Source: Trissonchulus latispiculum (Eukaryota > Nematoda > Enoplea > Enoplida > Ironidae). Taken from it: a DNA stretch of 64,000 nt. The notes under the pieces were generated by a model, which saw only the letters and a program-made list of their open reading frames with translations, did not search any database and had not been told where the DNA came from. The stretch is from positions 1 to 64,000 of the forward strand of contig JASAND010013530.1 in NCBI GenBank assembly GCA_030248195.1, written 5' to 3'. Shown here piece after piece: positions 1 through 11,781 of this stretch. A program made the position numbers and the translations under genes. How positions within the stretch are numbered: position 1 is the stretch's first letter; each line of letters opens with the position of its first letter.

Positions 1-600
1 TAAGATGCTAGTATGCTAGGAATTAGTAAGTATGCTAGGAGGTTGAGAAATCGTACAATACAGAAGGTAAAGTGTTCAGTTTGGATCCATATCAAATATA
101 CCACAAAAGAACATTGGAAGACCTGTCAATAGAAGAAACGACGTAGACTCTTCGTAGTTTCCTAAATACAACATGTATACCCTCAGCAGAGTTGACAGCC
201 GCGTCCAGACATTTCTCTCTCTAACCAACCTAGTCCAGAAGTGAGTATTTAGAATTGAATGAAATCGTTTTAAATCGGACACTGGTGAGTCTAAAACCAA
301 AGCTTAGCATGGGTTCAGGTACTTTAGTATTGTAGCATCGAAAACTTCGTAATGGTTTCGTATTAGTGGCCATTCCAGAATTTTCACTTCATGGGACTGT
401 AACCCGGCTTCTGGTCCGGAAAAATTCTGGCATGACAAACCGAGTCCATGTCTGGGGCTGGCTCCGAAAAACTTGGACCCGGAGCCAACCTCTGCCAACT
501 GATAAAAGGCTCAAGTATAAGTTTTTTCTATACTTTCAATACATTACTCAATCTAAACACGTATACTTTACCCAACTTTTCTGTGATATGGTTTTGTTGA

Positions 601-669
<69 letters not shown>

Positions 670-1213
670 TATACATTAATTAAGTAGTACCAAATGTACC
701 TTGTCAATTCCATCAATATCCGCGGAGCAGTAGTTTCGTAGATTCATATTTGTGCCTTCATTTGGCTGTTGCCACTCATGTGCCGACCTGTGTTGTAGGT
801 ATAACAACAGGGTACGGTGGTTTATAATATGCCCAGTGAAGATGAACAGGAACAGGTGGATTCAATTCGCAATACAAAGATTACATACATTAAGTGATCT
901 CTCTAGGTACCACTTTATAGATTACGCACTCATAGATTCCACTGATTTGAATATGATCGATGCTTGCCTTTTTAGGCATCTTACAACGAAAATTTATACT
1001 CCTTGATGTTGTTAGAACCTCTTTTAGGGGATTAATAGCAAATATGGCATTAACAAATGTATCATCCAGAAAATTCTGACATGAGGTCTTCCGCGCAAAC
1101 ACAATTCAGACAAATGGGGTACTCTTAATCTTAGCTTCGTTCTCTTTTAGGAAGTAACTTGAGATTTCAACAAAAGCTTAACTCTGTCTTATGGATAATA
1201 ATTTATAGCTTGA
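1..1213. other. Upstream intergenic region, no gene seen
   Basis: AT-rich non-coding sequence before the first channel gene. Apart from a long TA microsatellite near 605-675 there is no recognisable coding or RNA feature; the open frames here are short, overlap on both strands and show no protein-like composition. Confidence 0.5.
605..675. repeat. (TA)n microsatellite
   Basis: About 60 bases of uninterrupted TA dinucleotide followed by two imperfect TA blocks broken by C. It makes spurious Tyr-Ile open frames on both strands. Confidence 0.95.
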
Positions 1214-2425
1214 TTGCAGTATATGCGCAGAGGTATATTTAGAGGTAGGCAAATGAAACAGTTCTGCACAAAGACCGTAATTCATGGGTTTTCGTCAATT
1301 GCAGAAACTCAATCAGTTTGGGGAAAATTTTGCTGGTCTGCGCTAATGATAGCAACTGGAGCATTTTTGGCCTATGAAGTCCAGAAAAATGTGGTCATGT
1401 ACTTAGACAATAGAATATCTGTTTCAATCCAAGTTGAGAAAAATAGGAAGTTTCCTGACATTAGCATAATACCATCATGTCCATTCAGCCTGTCACAAAT
1501 GAAGCAGTTGAAGTTGTCCCAAGTCGAAGAGGACTACGTTTTAGACAGAATCAGCTATCCCTGGTTAAACATAAGAACTCACAATGGTGATGCTCTACTA
1601 AAAAACTATGACAGTGCTGAGGTCAAGGCGATAAGGAAACTCACCCAAACAAATTTACTGTTTGCTGATAAACTCGTCAAACATTTGTCGCTGAATGCTT
1701 CCGAAACTGTAGCAGTAGACTTACCCAGCAGGAACGTTTCGTCTGATACCTGCCAGTCGTTTGTTTGTTACAAGGTTCTAGAACAACAAACCAATGCAAT
1801 AACAAGCACTGATGCAATGTTTATGATTTTGAGACTGCTTTACAACAATGATGCTCTGTGTAAGCACACACCACTACAGTGTTATTATGTGGTGATTGGA
1901 ACAAGCTTCTATTCCTTTCGCACATTTTGCCGTGGTTGGGGACAAGAATATTTTTTAAAGACCAAAACGAGAATTAACAGACTCGTCCGCTTAGGAGGTC
2001 AGCAATGCAATCCAAACATTGGCTCATGGTCATCCTGTTGGCTAAATTGCGATAACTTGGCGCAGATGTGTTCCAACAATTGTTCGACCACATCTTGGAA
2101 TATTAGTTTGGCAGACCGTTGCAGCTTCTTTCGACATATTGAACCAGCCTGGAACACTTCCGATTGCACGAATGGATGTCATGGAACATGCTGGCGTCCA
2201 TGCATCAGTGAAGAAACTGATGTGACTGTAGAGGAAAGGGGTACTTCGTCAAATGAATCTATTAAACTGATTATCTTAGTATCAAGTGAACTTGTTTACT
2301 GGGAAGAATATCTAGCTTATGATTGGAATCTCTTGGTGGCCAACATTGGTGGACTTTTGGGCCTATGTTTTGGAGCATCCTTTATCGGGATTGTGCAAGC
2401 TGTTGCCCTATTATTTCGCACTTGA
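1214..2425 (+). CDS. DEG/ENaC-family sodium channel subunit (copy 1)
   Basis: A 403-residue subunit of a degenerin/epithelial-sodium-channel type cation channel, expected to form trimers in the plasma membrane. Visible hallmarks are the N-terminal TxxHG gating motif (residues 21-25), a first membrane segment (about 36-58), the post-TM1 stretch FPDISIIPSCP (80-90), a large Cys-rich extracellular domain, and a C-terminal TM2 (about 374-401) with the G-A-S selectivity-filter triplet at 387-389. At about 400 residues it is shorter than typical members (500-700), with almost no C-terminal tail after TM2. A second Met at residue 14 is a plausible alternative start. The frame is intact with no intron. 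It is the most divergent of three tandem paralogues. An AATAAA follows the stop by about 17 bases. The gating ligand (peptide, proton, mechanical) cannot be told from sequence. Confidence 0.9.
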   Translation: MQYMRRGIFRGRQMKQFCTKTVIHGFSSIAETQSVWGKFCWSALMIATGAFLAYEVQKNVVMYLDNRISVSIQVEKNRKFPDISIIPSCPFSLSQMKQLKLSQVEEDYVLDRISYPWLNIRTHNGDALLKNYDSAEVKAIRKLTQTNLLFADKLVKHLSLNASETVAVDLPSRNVSSDTCQSFVCYKVLEQQTNAITSTDAMFMILRLLYNNDALCKHTPLQCYYVVIGTSFYSFRTFCRGWGQEYFLKTKTRINRLVRLGGQQCNPNIGSWSSCWLNCDNLAQMCSNNCSTTSWNISLADRCSFFRHIEPAWNTSDCTNGCHGTCWRPCISEETDVTVEERGTSSNESIKLIILVSSELVYWEEYLAYDWNLLVANIGGLLGLCFGASFIGIVQAVALLFRT

Positions 2426-2441
2426 AAGGCTTATAGTTTTT

Positions 2442-2447
2442 AATAAA
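2442..2447 (+). promoter_or_regulatory. Polyadenylation signal AATAAA of DEG/ENaC copy 1
   Basis: Canonical AATAAA 17 bases after the stop codon of the first channel gene. Another AATAAA occurs near 2709, so the 3' end could be either. Confidence 0.5.
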
Positions 2448-2607
2448 CTTTATGTTCTTGGTACTAGCGTTCATTTTGCAAACTTTATTTTCCACCATTT
2501 ATTTGCTACAAATTGTCAAGAAAATTTTAAGCTGCTATATCTTAATGTACCGCAACACTACAGCGACAGAAACAGGAAGATACAACAGTGTTGAAGTGTA
2601 AAGGGAC

Positions 2608-2690
2608 ATCCCTTACAGACAAACAGACAAACGGGCAAACGGACATGCGGACAAACAGACAAACGGGACAACGGAAAAACGGAAAGTATG
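2608..2690. repeat. ACAAACGG-like minisatellite
   Basis: Degenerate tandem copies of an 8-base word of the type GACAAACG/GACAAACA, about ten units, just downstream of the first channel gene. Confidence 0.75.
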
Positions 2691-3470
2691 AACTAATATG
2701 AGAGCGGACAATAAAGATCTGGTTTGTTCAGCCATTTTTTGACATTTTACTCTAAGCCACTTATATCGGTAGGCAGTTTCAAAACTGCATGCCGTAACGA
2801 GCTTATAAAATTTAGATAAAACTCTTAGTTATGCTAAGCAGTCTTTTTACATTTTTTCAAGTTTTAATTCAGATTAGAGGCCTGCATATTCTTTCATTAA
2901 GCATCGAGAATAGTTGTCACATTCTCAAAGTTAACTTCTTTCGAAAGAATATTCCGTGTCGGAAACATTTCGTCGACGAGGGCGCCCCACCAATTATATA
3001 AATACTGTCCAGCAAAGCTGTAAGTGGAAATTTCATTTAAAGATTGTCGAGACAGTCGAAAAATTGCGCATTGCTGCGGTAATTTTACAAAAAACTTTAA
3101 TTTTTGTTTAAGAACCTGGCGAAAAGTTGCCCTGTGAAGGTATACCATTTTCCGCTGGAGTCTGACCGCACAGGAGGAGTGATGTAACTAACTACAAAAT
3201 TCCTCTAGTTTCTACAAAATTTTTTTAAGCTTATTCTACCACACTGATAAGCAGATATTTCCACACATTAACACTAGGCATGATTGTGGGGGTCCACCTA
3301 AAAATGCTGTGTTTTTTCATATTGTTGCCAACAATTAGTTGAAATGAATATTTCACCGAGAAATCACCCACAGTATATTACTGCCAAATTGATGTACCTG
3401 TGCTATACCCATACTTAGGTGGACGAAATTATTTCTGCCCTTTGCATTTGCATTTTGTCAGTGCGACACT
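2691..3470. other. Intergenic, no gene seen
   Basis: AT-rich spacer between the first and second channel genes. An 83-residue open frame on the minus strand (2897-3148) has no recognisable domain and is treated as chance. Confidence 0.4.
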
Positions 3471-3665
3471 CCTTTCCAGACATGTGCAGGAGGGGAAGTT
3501 CTGGGGGGGGGGGGTGAAGGGCGGCCGACGGCCGCCGAAAAACCGGATTTTCCGGTTTTTTACTGGAAAAATCCGGATTCTGGGAGGGGGGGGTGAGGTA
3601 CCCCTCTGGGGGGGGTGCGCTCAGGTCTGGGGGAGGGGTGGTTTCAAGCACACGTATGCTCCTTT
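3471..3665 (+). repeat. GC-rich dispersed repeat sharing a body with a tRNA-SINE
   Basis: Contains the word CAGACATGTGCAGGAGGG followed by long G-runs and a GGCCGACGGCC palindrome. The same word begins the body of the tRNA-derived SINE at 43.0-43.25 kb, so this is probably a 5'-truncated relative. An inverted pair of CCGGATTTTCC/GGAAAAATCCGG lies inside. The G-run tracts may contain length errors. Confidence 0.55.
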
Positions 3666-4799
3666 CCCAATGCTCACTAACAAAAAATTCATTAACATAT
3701 TTGTAATTACTAAACAAATCTGTTCAACTGAAGAAAATTGTAAGTACGGAGTCAGTAATCGTAACCAGCATTAAATTGTTTTGACTGGCATAAATGTGTA
3801 AAGAAAGTAAAGCTACCAATCTGCTATGTGCAAATGTTGCATGCTAACCAAATTCCTTTAATAGCAGTTCAATAGTATTGTACTCTATTCTAGTGAGATA
3901 CTCTTTTCCTCCTAACTCCCGAAATGTTTGCCGGCGTGCAGAAAGACAGAGACCGATATATCCCAAATTTTTGTTAACCAAACAAATAATTTTTTCAACA
4001 AAGTAGCTTGGATTACCCAATCTAATAAAACGGCAACTCAGCTGCTAGTTTCACATAAGCTTCTTTATCTGGTAAATTCCTGACATGATAATTTTACCTT
4101 CTAGTCTTTGCTGAAGAAGAGCCCACATTTGCCACAGCTTTTGATGTTGCTTAGCATGCGTGTTGTGTGGTGTAGTGTTGTAGTCTTAACATTGATACGA
4201 AGATATGTAATGAACTATTTAGACATAACGAAAAATGGTAACAATGTCAAGCTTTCAAATGGAATTTTTTTATTTAGTTACAGTTACTGGTTCTTATTAT
4301 TTATTAAGACTGATTATGTACTTGACATTGACTGTAGGATATCTACTGAACTATATAGTCAGAATGTGAAGCTCCCCAAATGTAATTTTCTAATTTAGTT
4401 GCAATTATTTGTTCCTGTGGCTCATACCGATTATCTATGCGGTTTCAGAAATATATAGTTTACACATTGCTGGATAGCGAGAATATTTGTTTCTCATTCT
4501 TGATCTGTTCCATTTTGAACGATGAAGCAATCAAAGTAATTGTTGTCATTAATCTTGATGGATTTGATTCCCTTTGTCGTTCTTTAGATTATGTTCAGCT
4601 GAAACGAAAGTTAATCTGTAGTTGCTTTTGAATTTTTCAGCTAAGTTGTGTTCCGGTCTTAATACATCCACTGTACTCATATAGTAAGGAGAGTTTCAAA
4701 GCCAATCAGAGGTTTAATGCACAATTTTAACAGCCAACAGTTCGGAACTCGAAACTCGGGGCAATTGACGTTGATGATAATATAATAGTTGCTTGCACC
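3666..4799. other. Upstream region of DEG/ENaC copy 2, no gene seen
   Basis: AT-rich spacer without recognisable coding sequence. The last 100 bases are the presumed 5' UTR/promoter of the second channel; a CCAAT-like GCCAATCAGAGG occurs near 4700 and the context at the start codon (CACCATGA) fits a good animal initiation site. No TATA box is obvious. Confidence 0.4.
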
Positions 4800-6062
4800 A
4801 TGACCGAAGAAAACAGGATTCACAAATTTTGCAAAACTACAACTATACATGGCTTTTCTTCGCTGAGCAGCGCAACGTCAGTAGTAGGAAAGTGCATTTG
4901 GGCTTTCTTTCTTGTTGTCGCGTTTGTTTTTCTAACTTTCCAAATCCAAAGAAACTTTGCCGAATTCACTAAGGGTCATATTGCACTAGCATTCAAATTA
5001 GAGCAGAGATTATCCTTTCCCGATATCAGCTTGGCTCCCTCATGTCCACTTCAAAACTCTCGATTGGATGATCTTGGTTTGGGTCAACTGGAAAAAGACT
5101 TCGTTGCTGATGCGATTGCATATCCGATGAATTTGGAAAGTAGTTACAACTATGAAAAGTTACAGCAACACCATGAAGACATAGGCGGCTCTGTATACCG
5201 CAAGCTACTCTACAGAAACCTGTCAAACGTTCAGAAACTTATACCATACTTGGTTTCGTTTGAGCATGTTGGCTTCACGAATAAGAACTACTCCTTCAGG
5301 TTAAGCTGGTGTATGTACGTAATTTGTCTGAAGGCGTCAACGACGTCCCAGAAATTTGTGCAGACAGGAATCCAATTTAAAATTAAGAGAATGGAGATTG
5401 GGGAAAGCTGGTGCATTCATAGCAGCATCAACTGCTATCACTTGATTTTGGGAAAAGACTACTGGAATTTCTTTACGATGTGTATGAATGATGCTAAGAC
5501 CTACCACACCAGAGTCACTAGCAAAAGAAGGCATTTGATAGATTTGCCAGGTCATCGTTGTGCCAGGCATACTACTTCAGTCTCAGAATGCAGCATGGGT
5601 TGTCGCGATGAATGCTATCAGCAGAATGACAACTGCTCGTCCCTAAAACAAGACATAAGTATCAAAGAACGGTGCAGCTTCGGAATGTTATTGAATTATA
5701 GTGTAGATTACTGCATTCCCACTGAATGTCTTGAAACTTGTTGGAGACCTTGCCATTCGACAGAATTTTTGCTGTCGATTGATGCTATGCCAGCTGTCAA
5801 TAACACCGACATTTTGGTAAATATAGTACTTTCAAATGAAATTGAAGTTCACGAAGAGTATAGAGCATATGATTGGCATTTGCTAATTGGCAATATTGGT
5901 GGTCTGCTTGGACTCACTTTTGGAGCATCATTTCTTTCAGTAATACAACTGGTTGATCTGTTCTGTCCCTGTGTTTCAACTGTCGACCTGCTTTTCAACT
6001 TAAAAGCAACTGTTTACAAACTGAAGGAAAGGCGCTGCAACAAATCTGAACTGGAAGTGTAA
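4800..6062 (+). CDS. DEG/ENaC-family sodium channel subunit (copy 2)
   Basis: A 420-residue intronless DEG/ENaC subunit. It has the TTTIHGFSS motif (HG at residues 17-18), TM1 (about 32-50), the FPDISLAPSCP segment after TM1, an ectodomain with many Cys residues grouped as C-x3-C and CWRPC-type motifs, and TM2 near the C-terminus with the G-A-S filter at 375-377. The filter is followed by about 40 cytoplasmic residues rich in Lys/Arg. It is clearly paralogous to the copy at 10.1 kb (long identical stretches at both membrane ends and in the Cys-rich region) and less close to copy 1. The start is supported by alignment with the third copy (both begin MT-x-ENRI) and by a good initiation context. 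Ligand and ion selectivity remain unknown. Confidence 0.93.
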   Translation: MTEENRIHKFCKTTTIHGFSSLSSATSVVGKCIWAFFLVVAFVFLTFQIQRNFAEFTKGHIALAFKLEQRLSFPDISLAPSCPLQNSRLDDLGLGQLEKDFVADAIAYPMNLESSYNYEKLQQHHEDIGGSVYRKLLYRNLSNVQKLIPYLVSFEHVGFTNKNYSFRLSWCMYVICLKASTTSQKFVQTGIQFKIKRMEIGESWCIHSSINCYHLILGKDYWNFFTMCMNDAKTYHTRVTSKRRHLIDLPGHRCARHTTSVSECSMGCRDECYQQNDNCSSLKQDISIKERCSFGMLLNYSVDYCIPTECLETCWRPCHSTEFLLSIDAMPAVNNTDILVNIVLSNEIEVHEEYRAYDWHLLIGNIGGLLGLTFGASFLSVIQLVDLFCPCVSTVDLLFNLKATVYKLKERRCNKSELEV

Positions 6063-8587
6063 TGATGCGAGACCGAGATCGAGACTACCAAAAATTTGGC
6101 TTAAGATTAGATTCATGCAGGTTGAGTCTTTAGGCTTAAATTCGGGACTGTAATGGACTGGAATTTGTAGAGGTACTTTCTGCACTACGTAACCTAATTG
6201 TCAAAACATTTAATTGATATTATGCTGAATGTTTTCCAAAATGTTTTGTGGGTGGGCGAGATCGAGACTGAGAATGGCCAAGTCACGGCTTTTAGGCAGG
6301 ACCGAGAAGATGACCGAATCTCCAAATCTTGAACAGCACAGGTCCCTCATGGGGAAGAAAGTAACCTATGCATCTATTGGGCATTGCGAAAGGTGTTACG
6401 CAGAATCTAACACACGGACGTAATATCCACCCTGATCTTTGTTCAGGCTGGCACCAACATGAGGACACATGTACTTTTTCAAGGACCCACAGAATCCCTA
6501 GAAATTCCCCTTGGCGATGAACCGAGAATGCGCAAGGGACGGTCCCGTTTCAGGTGGAGCTATCACATGACCTCTATTAGGGCGAAAGCGATAAACCTAC
6601 TGATAGCATGGGAGAACACTTCGGATATTTGCTGCTGCAGTTATTCAGTGCCAGCGATTCAACCACGGACAAAATTGATTATTGTGCCGGCAGTTTGCCG
6701 AACCGGAATACAAATTGAGTAGACGTGGCTGAAAAATATCTAAACAAACATATCTGATGGTAAATTATTGTGGAAAAACATATGCTTTAGAATGACAAAG
6801 TTCTTTGAAGATTGTCGAAAATGCATCAAGTATAAGTTATTAACGGAAAATGTTTCTTACATAACAGATAAATTTTTGGATGCATATTAAAAGCAAAAGT
6901 TTAGAAACTTTGCAAACAGACCTTCGTGAGCCGTTGTCCAGCTTTCAATTGAAACGGCGTACCGACCTTTCGACCGGCTTACTGCCTGACTTGGCCAGTA
7001 GTTCTCAAGCACTAATACGGCATATGCCTGCGACCTATATTACATCAAAATAGGTAGGTTTATAGTATGAAGTATGGTTCACTTAAGCTAAGGATACTTG
7101 GACCAATTTTAGCCGTAAGACCTGTATGTAGCTTTTCAGGCCAAACATCACAGCTTTTCAGTAAAACGTGAGCCAGCACACTTACTGAAAGATTAAAGAA
7201 GTCGAAACTTAGTACGAGATTGACCTTATTATTGTTTAATAATTTGTAAGAAAACGATGGTAAGCAAGTGACTGCGAATTTTATTAGATCAAAGCAAGAA
7301 TTTTTGAGAACTTGTGCACTTTGCTAGCTTTGCTGCTGCTGATATAGAAGGAAGCTACCTCGACGAACCCGAATACTTTTGCGATAACTTCATACATTCA
7401 TGCCAAAATGTTACCCATTGCCCAATAGATCATTTTCATTTTGGAGGCCTGCCAAAATCTGTGTAAATGAGCTACATTGCTGCCAACACTAAGCTTTTAT
7501 CTTGATGTGTTGGCTAACCTTGGGCATAAAAGTAGCTCACACCGACGATGTCTCGATGATATAACTAACCTTTTCGTAGCCCTCCTAAACAGGTAGACAA
7601 CAATAAAATGCGGACAACTTTCAGATTTTAGCAGACGTAGCACTCTGCTTTGAAGTGATACATATGATATTTATAATTAGGACTGCTTGCATATAATATA
7701 TGAGCAACATCGGCGAACGCTGAAAATTTACCAGAAATGGATACAGAGTGGGTCGTTTGGTGTAACGTAAAGTAAAGGACGGATTTCTCTAATTTTCACT
7801 CACACACCCACATGCAACTACATTAAAGTAAAATCGTATGCAAAAACAAGGCCCCTCGCTGTGTACAACATTCAACACACAAGTACTTTGTACACAACAA
7901 GTGGAGCAAAAACTCTCAATGATGCTACTGCAATGTAAATGAAGCTAAATTAAACAACTAAAACAGTTGTACACCACCACTTCAGCGTTAGCTAAAAGGC
8001 ATGTGCTGCCTGGATTCTGCCGACTTTAGCTAGAAGACTATATCGAAGCAACTAAAATAGTATTTTGGGATATTTCTGCCTAGAGCTAGAAGCTGCTTTA
8101 AATTGGCAATTTTATGAATGTACCATAATGATATGAGTCGTTAACCATTTATTATTTAGTGTTACCAGGCCATTTTTATATCACAATTTAACGTACAATT
8201 TTGTCCTTTTTGAAGCAGTGCAATTTTTCAGATGTTTTGCAGGCAAAAGTAATTTTTTCGTGAAACGTCGGTATACCATTCGATGCCTCTATCAAATAGC
8301 TCTAGACCCCTTCTTAGCTATTGTGAGATATAGAGAGATTAGCTAAAACGTAAGGGCAATCTGTCAACCTATCAAAATCAATAATCGTGCAACCGCTGTC
8401 AATCTCTCAAAAATTTTCAAAACTGCCCTGAACTCAAATGTCGATGTTTCGAAACGGAATTGCGTGGAGTGTTCAAATTTCGTCTTTTTCTTGGCCGTCA
8501 ACAAAGAATACGTGCCCAGAAGGTATTGCCACTTCAGAAGGCTTAGGCGGCTTAAACAGCTTCGTTTCAACAAAGCAATTTAAACAG
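6063..8587. other. Intergenic, no gene seen
   Basis: 2.5 kb of AT-rich spacer between channel copy 2 and a palindromic repeat. Two short open frames at 6229-6722 are low in protein character. The word GAGATCGAGACT occurs twice (near 6074 and 6258), hinting at a small local repeat. Confidence 0.4.
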
Positions 8588-9312
8588 TTTAAAGGGGGTC
8601 CATTTTTGGGTCATTTTTTCGACTTTCTCCGATCTGGCTGATTTTCATATATTTTATTGTCCAAATGGTATATTTTAACGAGTTTTTAAAAATAAAGTTG
8701 CATCTCCAACGGTTGTCGAGTAATTTCACCTCAAAGTTGAGACTTCATGTGTTAAACATAGGAAATTTAAAAAGTTGTCATTTTTTCACGTGCGCCAAAA
8801 AAATCTCTCGACAACCGTCAATGAATCTAAACAAATTGGACATTAAGATTACACTAAAATCTTAAGCTGCGGTACCCTGGAATTAGAATTTCAATTTAGC
8901 CCTTCAAAATTTTTAATTAATTTTTGAAGGATTAAAATTTAATACGACTTAAGCATCAAGTCAAATTTTAAAACTTTAAAAATTAATTAAAAAATTTTAA
9001 AGTCCTAAATTAAAATTCCAATTCCAGGGTACCGCAGTTTAACATTTTAGTGTTATTTTGATGTATTATTTGTCCAGATTCATCAACGTTTGTCGGGAGA
9101 TTTTTTGGCGCACGCAAAAATGGCAACTTTTTAAATTTCCTATGTTAATACATGAAAGCTCAACTTTGAGGTGAAATTACTCGACAACCATAAGAGTTAC
9201 GACTTTAGTTTTAAAAACTCGTTAAAATATACCATTTGAACAATAAAATACGTGAAAATCAGCGAGATCGGAGAAAGTCGAAAAAATTACTCAAAAACGG
9301 ACTGCCTTTAAG
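8588..9312. repeat. Large foldback (inverted-repeat) element, about 725 bp
   Basis: Two arms of about 340 bp (8588-8935 and 8985-9312) are imperfect reverse complements around a short AT-rich centre. Paired words include TCGACTTTCTCCGATCT, AATTTCACCTCAAAGTTGAG, ACATAGGAAATTTAAAAAGT and CTGCGGTACCCTGGAATT. There is no protein-coding content, which suggests a foldback/MITE-type transposon. A single diverged arm of the same family lies at 48.03-48.24 kb. Confidence 0.9.
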
Positions 9313-10145
9313 TCGGTTATTTATGAAGAGTAAGTTTTAATTCCGTTTGCTAAGCCATCTAATCCAAGCCTTAAAAGTCTTCTAAGGCACTATTTCTTTA
9401 AAGGTTTAAATGGACAAATTGAAATGAATTCATGGTTGAAATGACTTAATACCGGACTACCTTAATATGTTAATGTAGTTTACTACTATCATTGCTTGTA
9501 CAACACCTGCATTGTACGGCGAAAACACCTTAAATGAAACAGGTGGTATTGCACAGCAATGGTGACGTTGTGAGACGGGTAGCTTTTTACATTACAATCA
9601 TAGAGAGAAGTGGAATTTATGAAATTTGTATAGATAAGCAAACTGCAGATAATAATCCAACTCTCTCGGGATAGCTTTTTGTACAGTACTGGCGCGTCCT
9701 GGAATGTCTGCTTTTTTCATTTACTGATACGATGGTTTTTTGGTTTTAAATTTGAGTCTAATTATGCCATTGTATTATTTTCTCGTTGGATAATTACAAT
9801 AAAGCAGGAAGTAGCATCTTCTGGCAAGAAATCGTTTAATACTTATGAAGCACTTCAAATGATTTGTAATCAAGGTTTTGTAGTTTTTGAAAAGATTTAT
9901 CTTTTAGCTTTTGCTCAGATCATGTAACAAAATTAATATTTATAAAAGGTAAATCGTTTCCAGTCAACTTAGCATTTGTCCAATTAGTTTGTCCAGCATT
10001 CTATCAGATGATCTTTTGAAGAATCAGTCACAGGTTTTATCGACGTATGTGAATAAAATAAGTTCGATCGCTAATATTTAAGTTTTCGTACAGAGTGCTG
10101 ATAAGAGTTTAGTTTCGGGAAGTTAACGGTGAAATATAAATAGGT
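9313..10145 (+). other. Upstream region of DEG/ENaC copy 3
   Basis: Non-coding spacer. TATTTAAG near 10074 is a possible TATA-like element about 70 bases before the start codon. The open frame at 9679-9927 is AT-rich low-complexity sequence and is not called. Confidence 0.4.
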
Positions 10146-11387
10146 ATGACTCAAGAGAACAGGATAGAAACATTTTGCAAAACTACAACAATACACGGGT
10201 TTTCTTCTTTGTACAGTACACGGTCAGTGATTGGGAAATGCATATGGTCTTGCCTACTGATTGTCACATTTCTGTTTTTAACCTATCAAATTCAAAGAAA
10301 TGTGGCTGAGTTCGCAAAGGATCATACGGCACTTACCTTCAAATTAGAGCAAAGATCCGTATTGCCCCAGATTAGCCTAATTCCATCCTGCCCAATTCAA
10401 AACTCTCGCTTAGAAGACCTTGGATTGCAGTTACTGGAGAAAGATTTCATTATTGACAAGATAGCATATCCGATAAGCTTCCAAAGCAATTATGACTATA
10501 AGAAGTTGAACCAAAGCTATGGCGATATTGGAGAAGCTGTTTATGACAAGCTACTCAGTAAAAATTTGTCAAACGTCGAGGAACTTGTATCATTCTTGGT
10601 GTCATTCGAACACATTAGTTTTACAGACGATGGATACTTTTTCAACTTAAGCTGGTGTAAATACGTTATATGCTTAAAGGCACCAATTCACACAACAACT
10701 GAATTTGAAGCTGTTCAAACCAGTATTCAGTTTAAGGTTATCAAAAAAGAAAACGATGATAGTTTGGGTATTCACTGTAGCACCAACTGTTACCACTTAG
10801 TTTTTGGTGAGGACTTTTGGAATTTTCTTACCATGTGCATGGATGACGTTAAAGCCTACTATACCAGAGTCACGAGCAAGAAAAGGAATTTGTTAGATCT
10901 TCCAGGACAACGTTGTGCCAGGAATATTGATTCGGTCTCAGGGTGCAACATGGAATGCTATGAAGATTGTTGTCAACAACACAACAACTGCACTGTGCTA
11001 AAACATGATATAAACATCAACGAAAGGTGCGGCTTTGGAATGCTATTGTATAACCGAGTTCACCATTGCAGTCCCGCCAAATGTCTTAAAAGCTGTTGGA
11101 GACCTTGTCATACAACAGACTATTCATTCTCTACTGATTTTATGCCAGCAGCCAACAGCTCTGAAATATTGGTGAGCAAACTACTGTCAAACGAAATTGA
11201 GGTTCACGAAGAGTACAAAGCATATGATTGGCCCTTGCTAATAAGCAACATTGGCGGTCTTGTCGGACTTACTTTCGGAGCATCTTTTCTTTCAGTGGTG
11301 CAATTGGTTGACCTATTTTGGCCATTCAACATAAGAGCTTCTGGTGACAAGTTGAAGTGCTGCAATAAGTCTGACCGTGAAATTTAA
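10146..11387 (+). CDS. DEG/ENaC-family sodium channel subunit (copy 3)
   Basis: A 413-residue intronless DEG/ENaC subunit with the same layout as copy 2. It has a short N-terminus with TTTIHGFSS (residues 13-21), TM1 (about 32-50), the LPQISLIPSCP stretch after TM1, a Cys-rich ectodomain, TM2 with the G-A-S triplet at 378-380, and a short basic tail. The start MTQENRI matches copy 2, which fixes the N-terminus. The aligned regions are collinear with copy 2 throughout, so the pair arose by tandem duplication, with all three genes in one orientation. No regulatory site can be assigned with confidence. Confidence 0.93.
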   Translation: MTQENRIETFCKTTTIHGFSSLYSTRSVIGKCIWSCLLIVTFLFLTYQIQRNVAEFAKDHTALTFKLEQRSVLPQISLIPSCPIQNSRLEDLGLQLLEKDFIIDKIAYPISFQSNYDYKKLNQSYGDIGEAVYDKLLSKNLSNVEELVSFLVSFEHISFTDDGYFFNLSWCKYVICLKAPIHTTTEFEAVQTSIQFKVIKKENDDSLGIHCSTNCYHLVFGEDFWNFLTMCMDDVKAYYTRVTSKKRNLLDLPGQRCARNIDSVSGCNMECYEDCCQQHNNCTVLKHDININERCGFGMLLYNRVHHCSPAKCLKSCWRPCHTTDYSFSTDFMPAANSSEILVSKLLSNEIEVHEEYKAYDWPLLISNIGGLVGLTFGASFLSVVQLVDLFWPFNIRASGDKLKCCNKSDREI

Positions 11388-11781
11388 TGTTTTTCAACGG
11401 AGTCTATGCATCAAAATCTTACAAATTTGTTTGTTGTTCAACAATCAAAATGTTATGAGGTTACTGCTAATGTGAAACATTGCAATTGAGAAGTTGAAGA
11501 ATACAGTATTCAATACAGAAACCGTTGCCTGCCTTAATTTGTCGTGGTCTCTAGTTTTTATATTACTACAAAATTATATAATGATATTCTTAATATTCTC
11601 ACTTGTTATCCAGGCTGTGAGCAACCAGTAAATGTCAATTAGTTTGGAGACACCTATTTAACAAAACCGCCACTTGAAGCAATATGAGAAAGACAATTTC
11701 AGTCCTAAATTAGGTATTCAATAATAGTTTCAAAGATTTGCTAAAATATAGCCTGCTTTGCAGCTAATATTTTAGTGTATA
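11388..11781. other. Intergenic, nothing recognised
   Basis: AT-rich 3' flank of channel copy 3 up to a DNA transposon. No canonical AATAAA is seen soon after the stop codon. Confidence 0.4.

Noticed and set aside
366..716. Tyr-Ile repeat frames on both strands
   Set aside because: They translate the (TA)n microsatellite.
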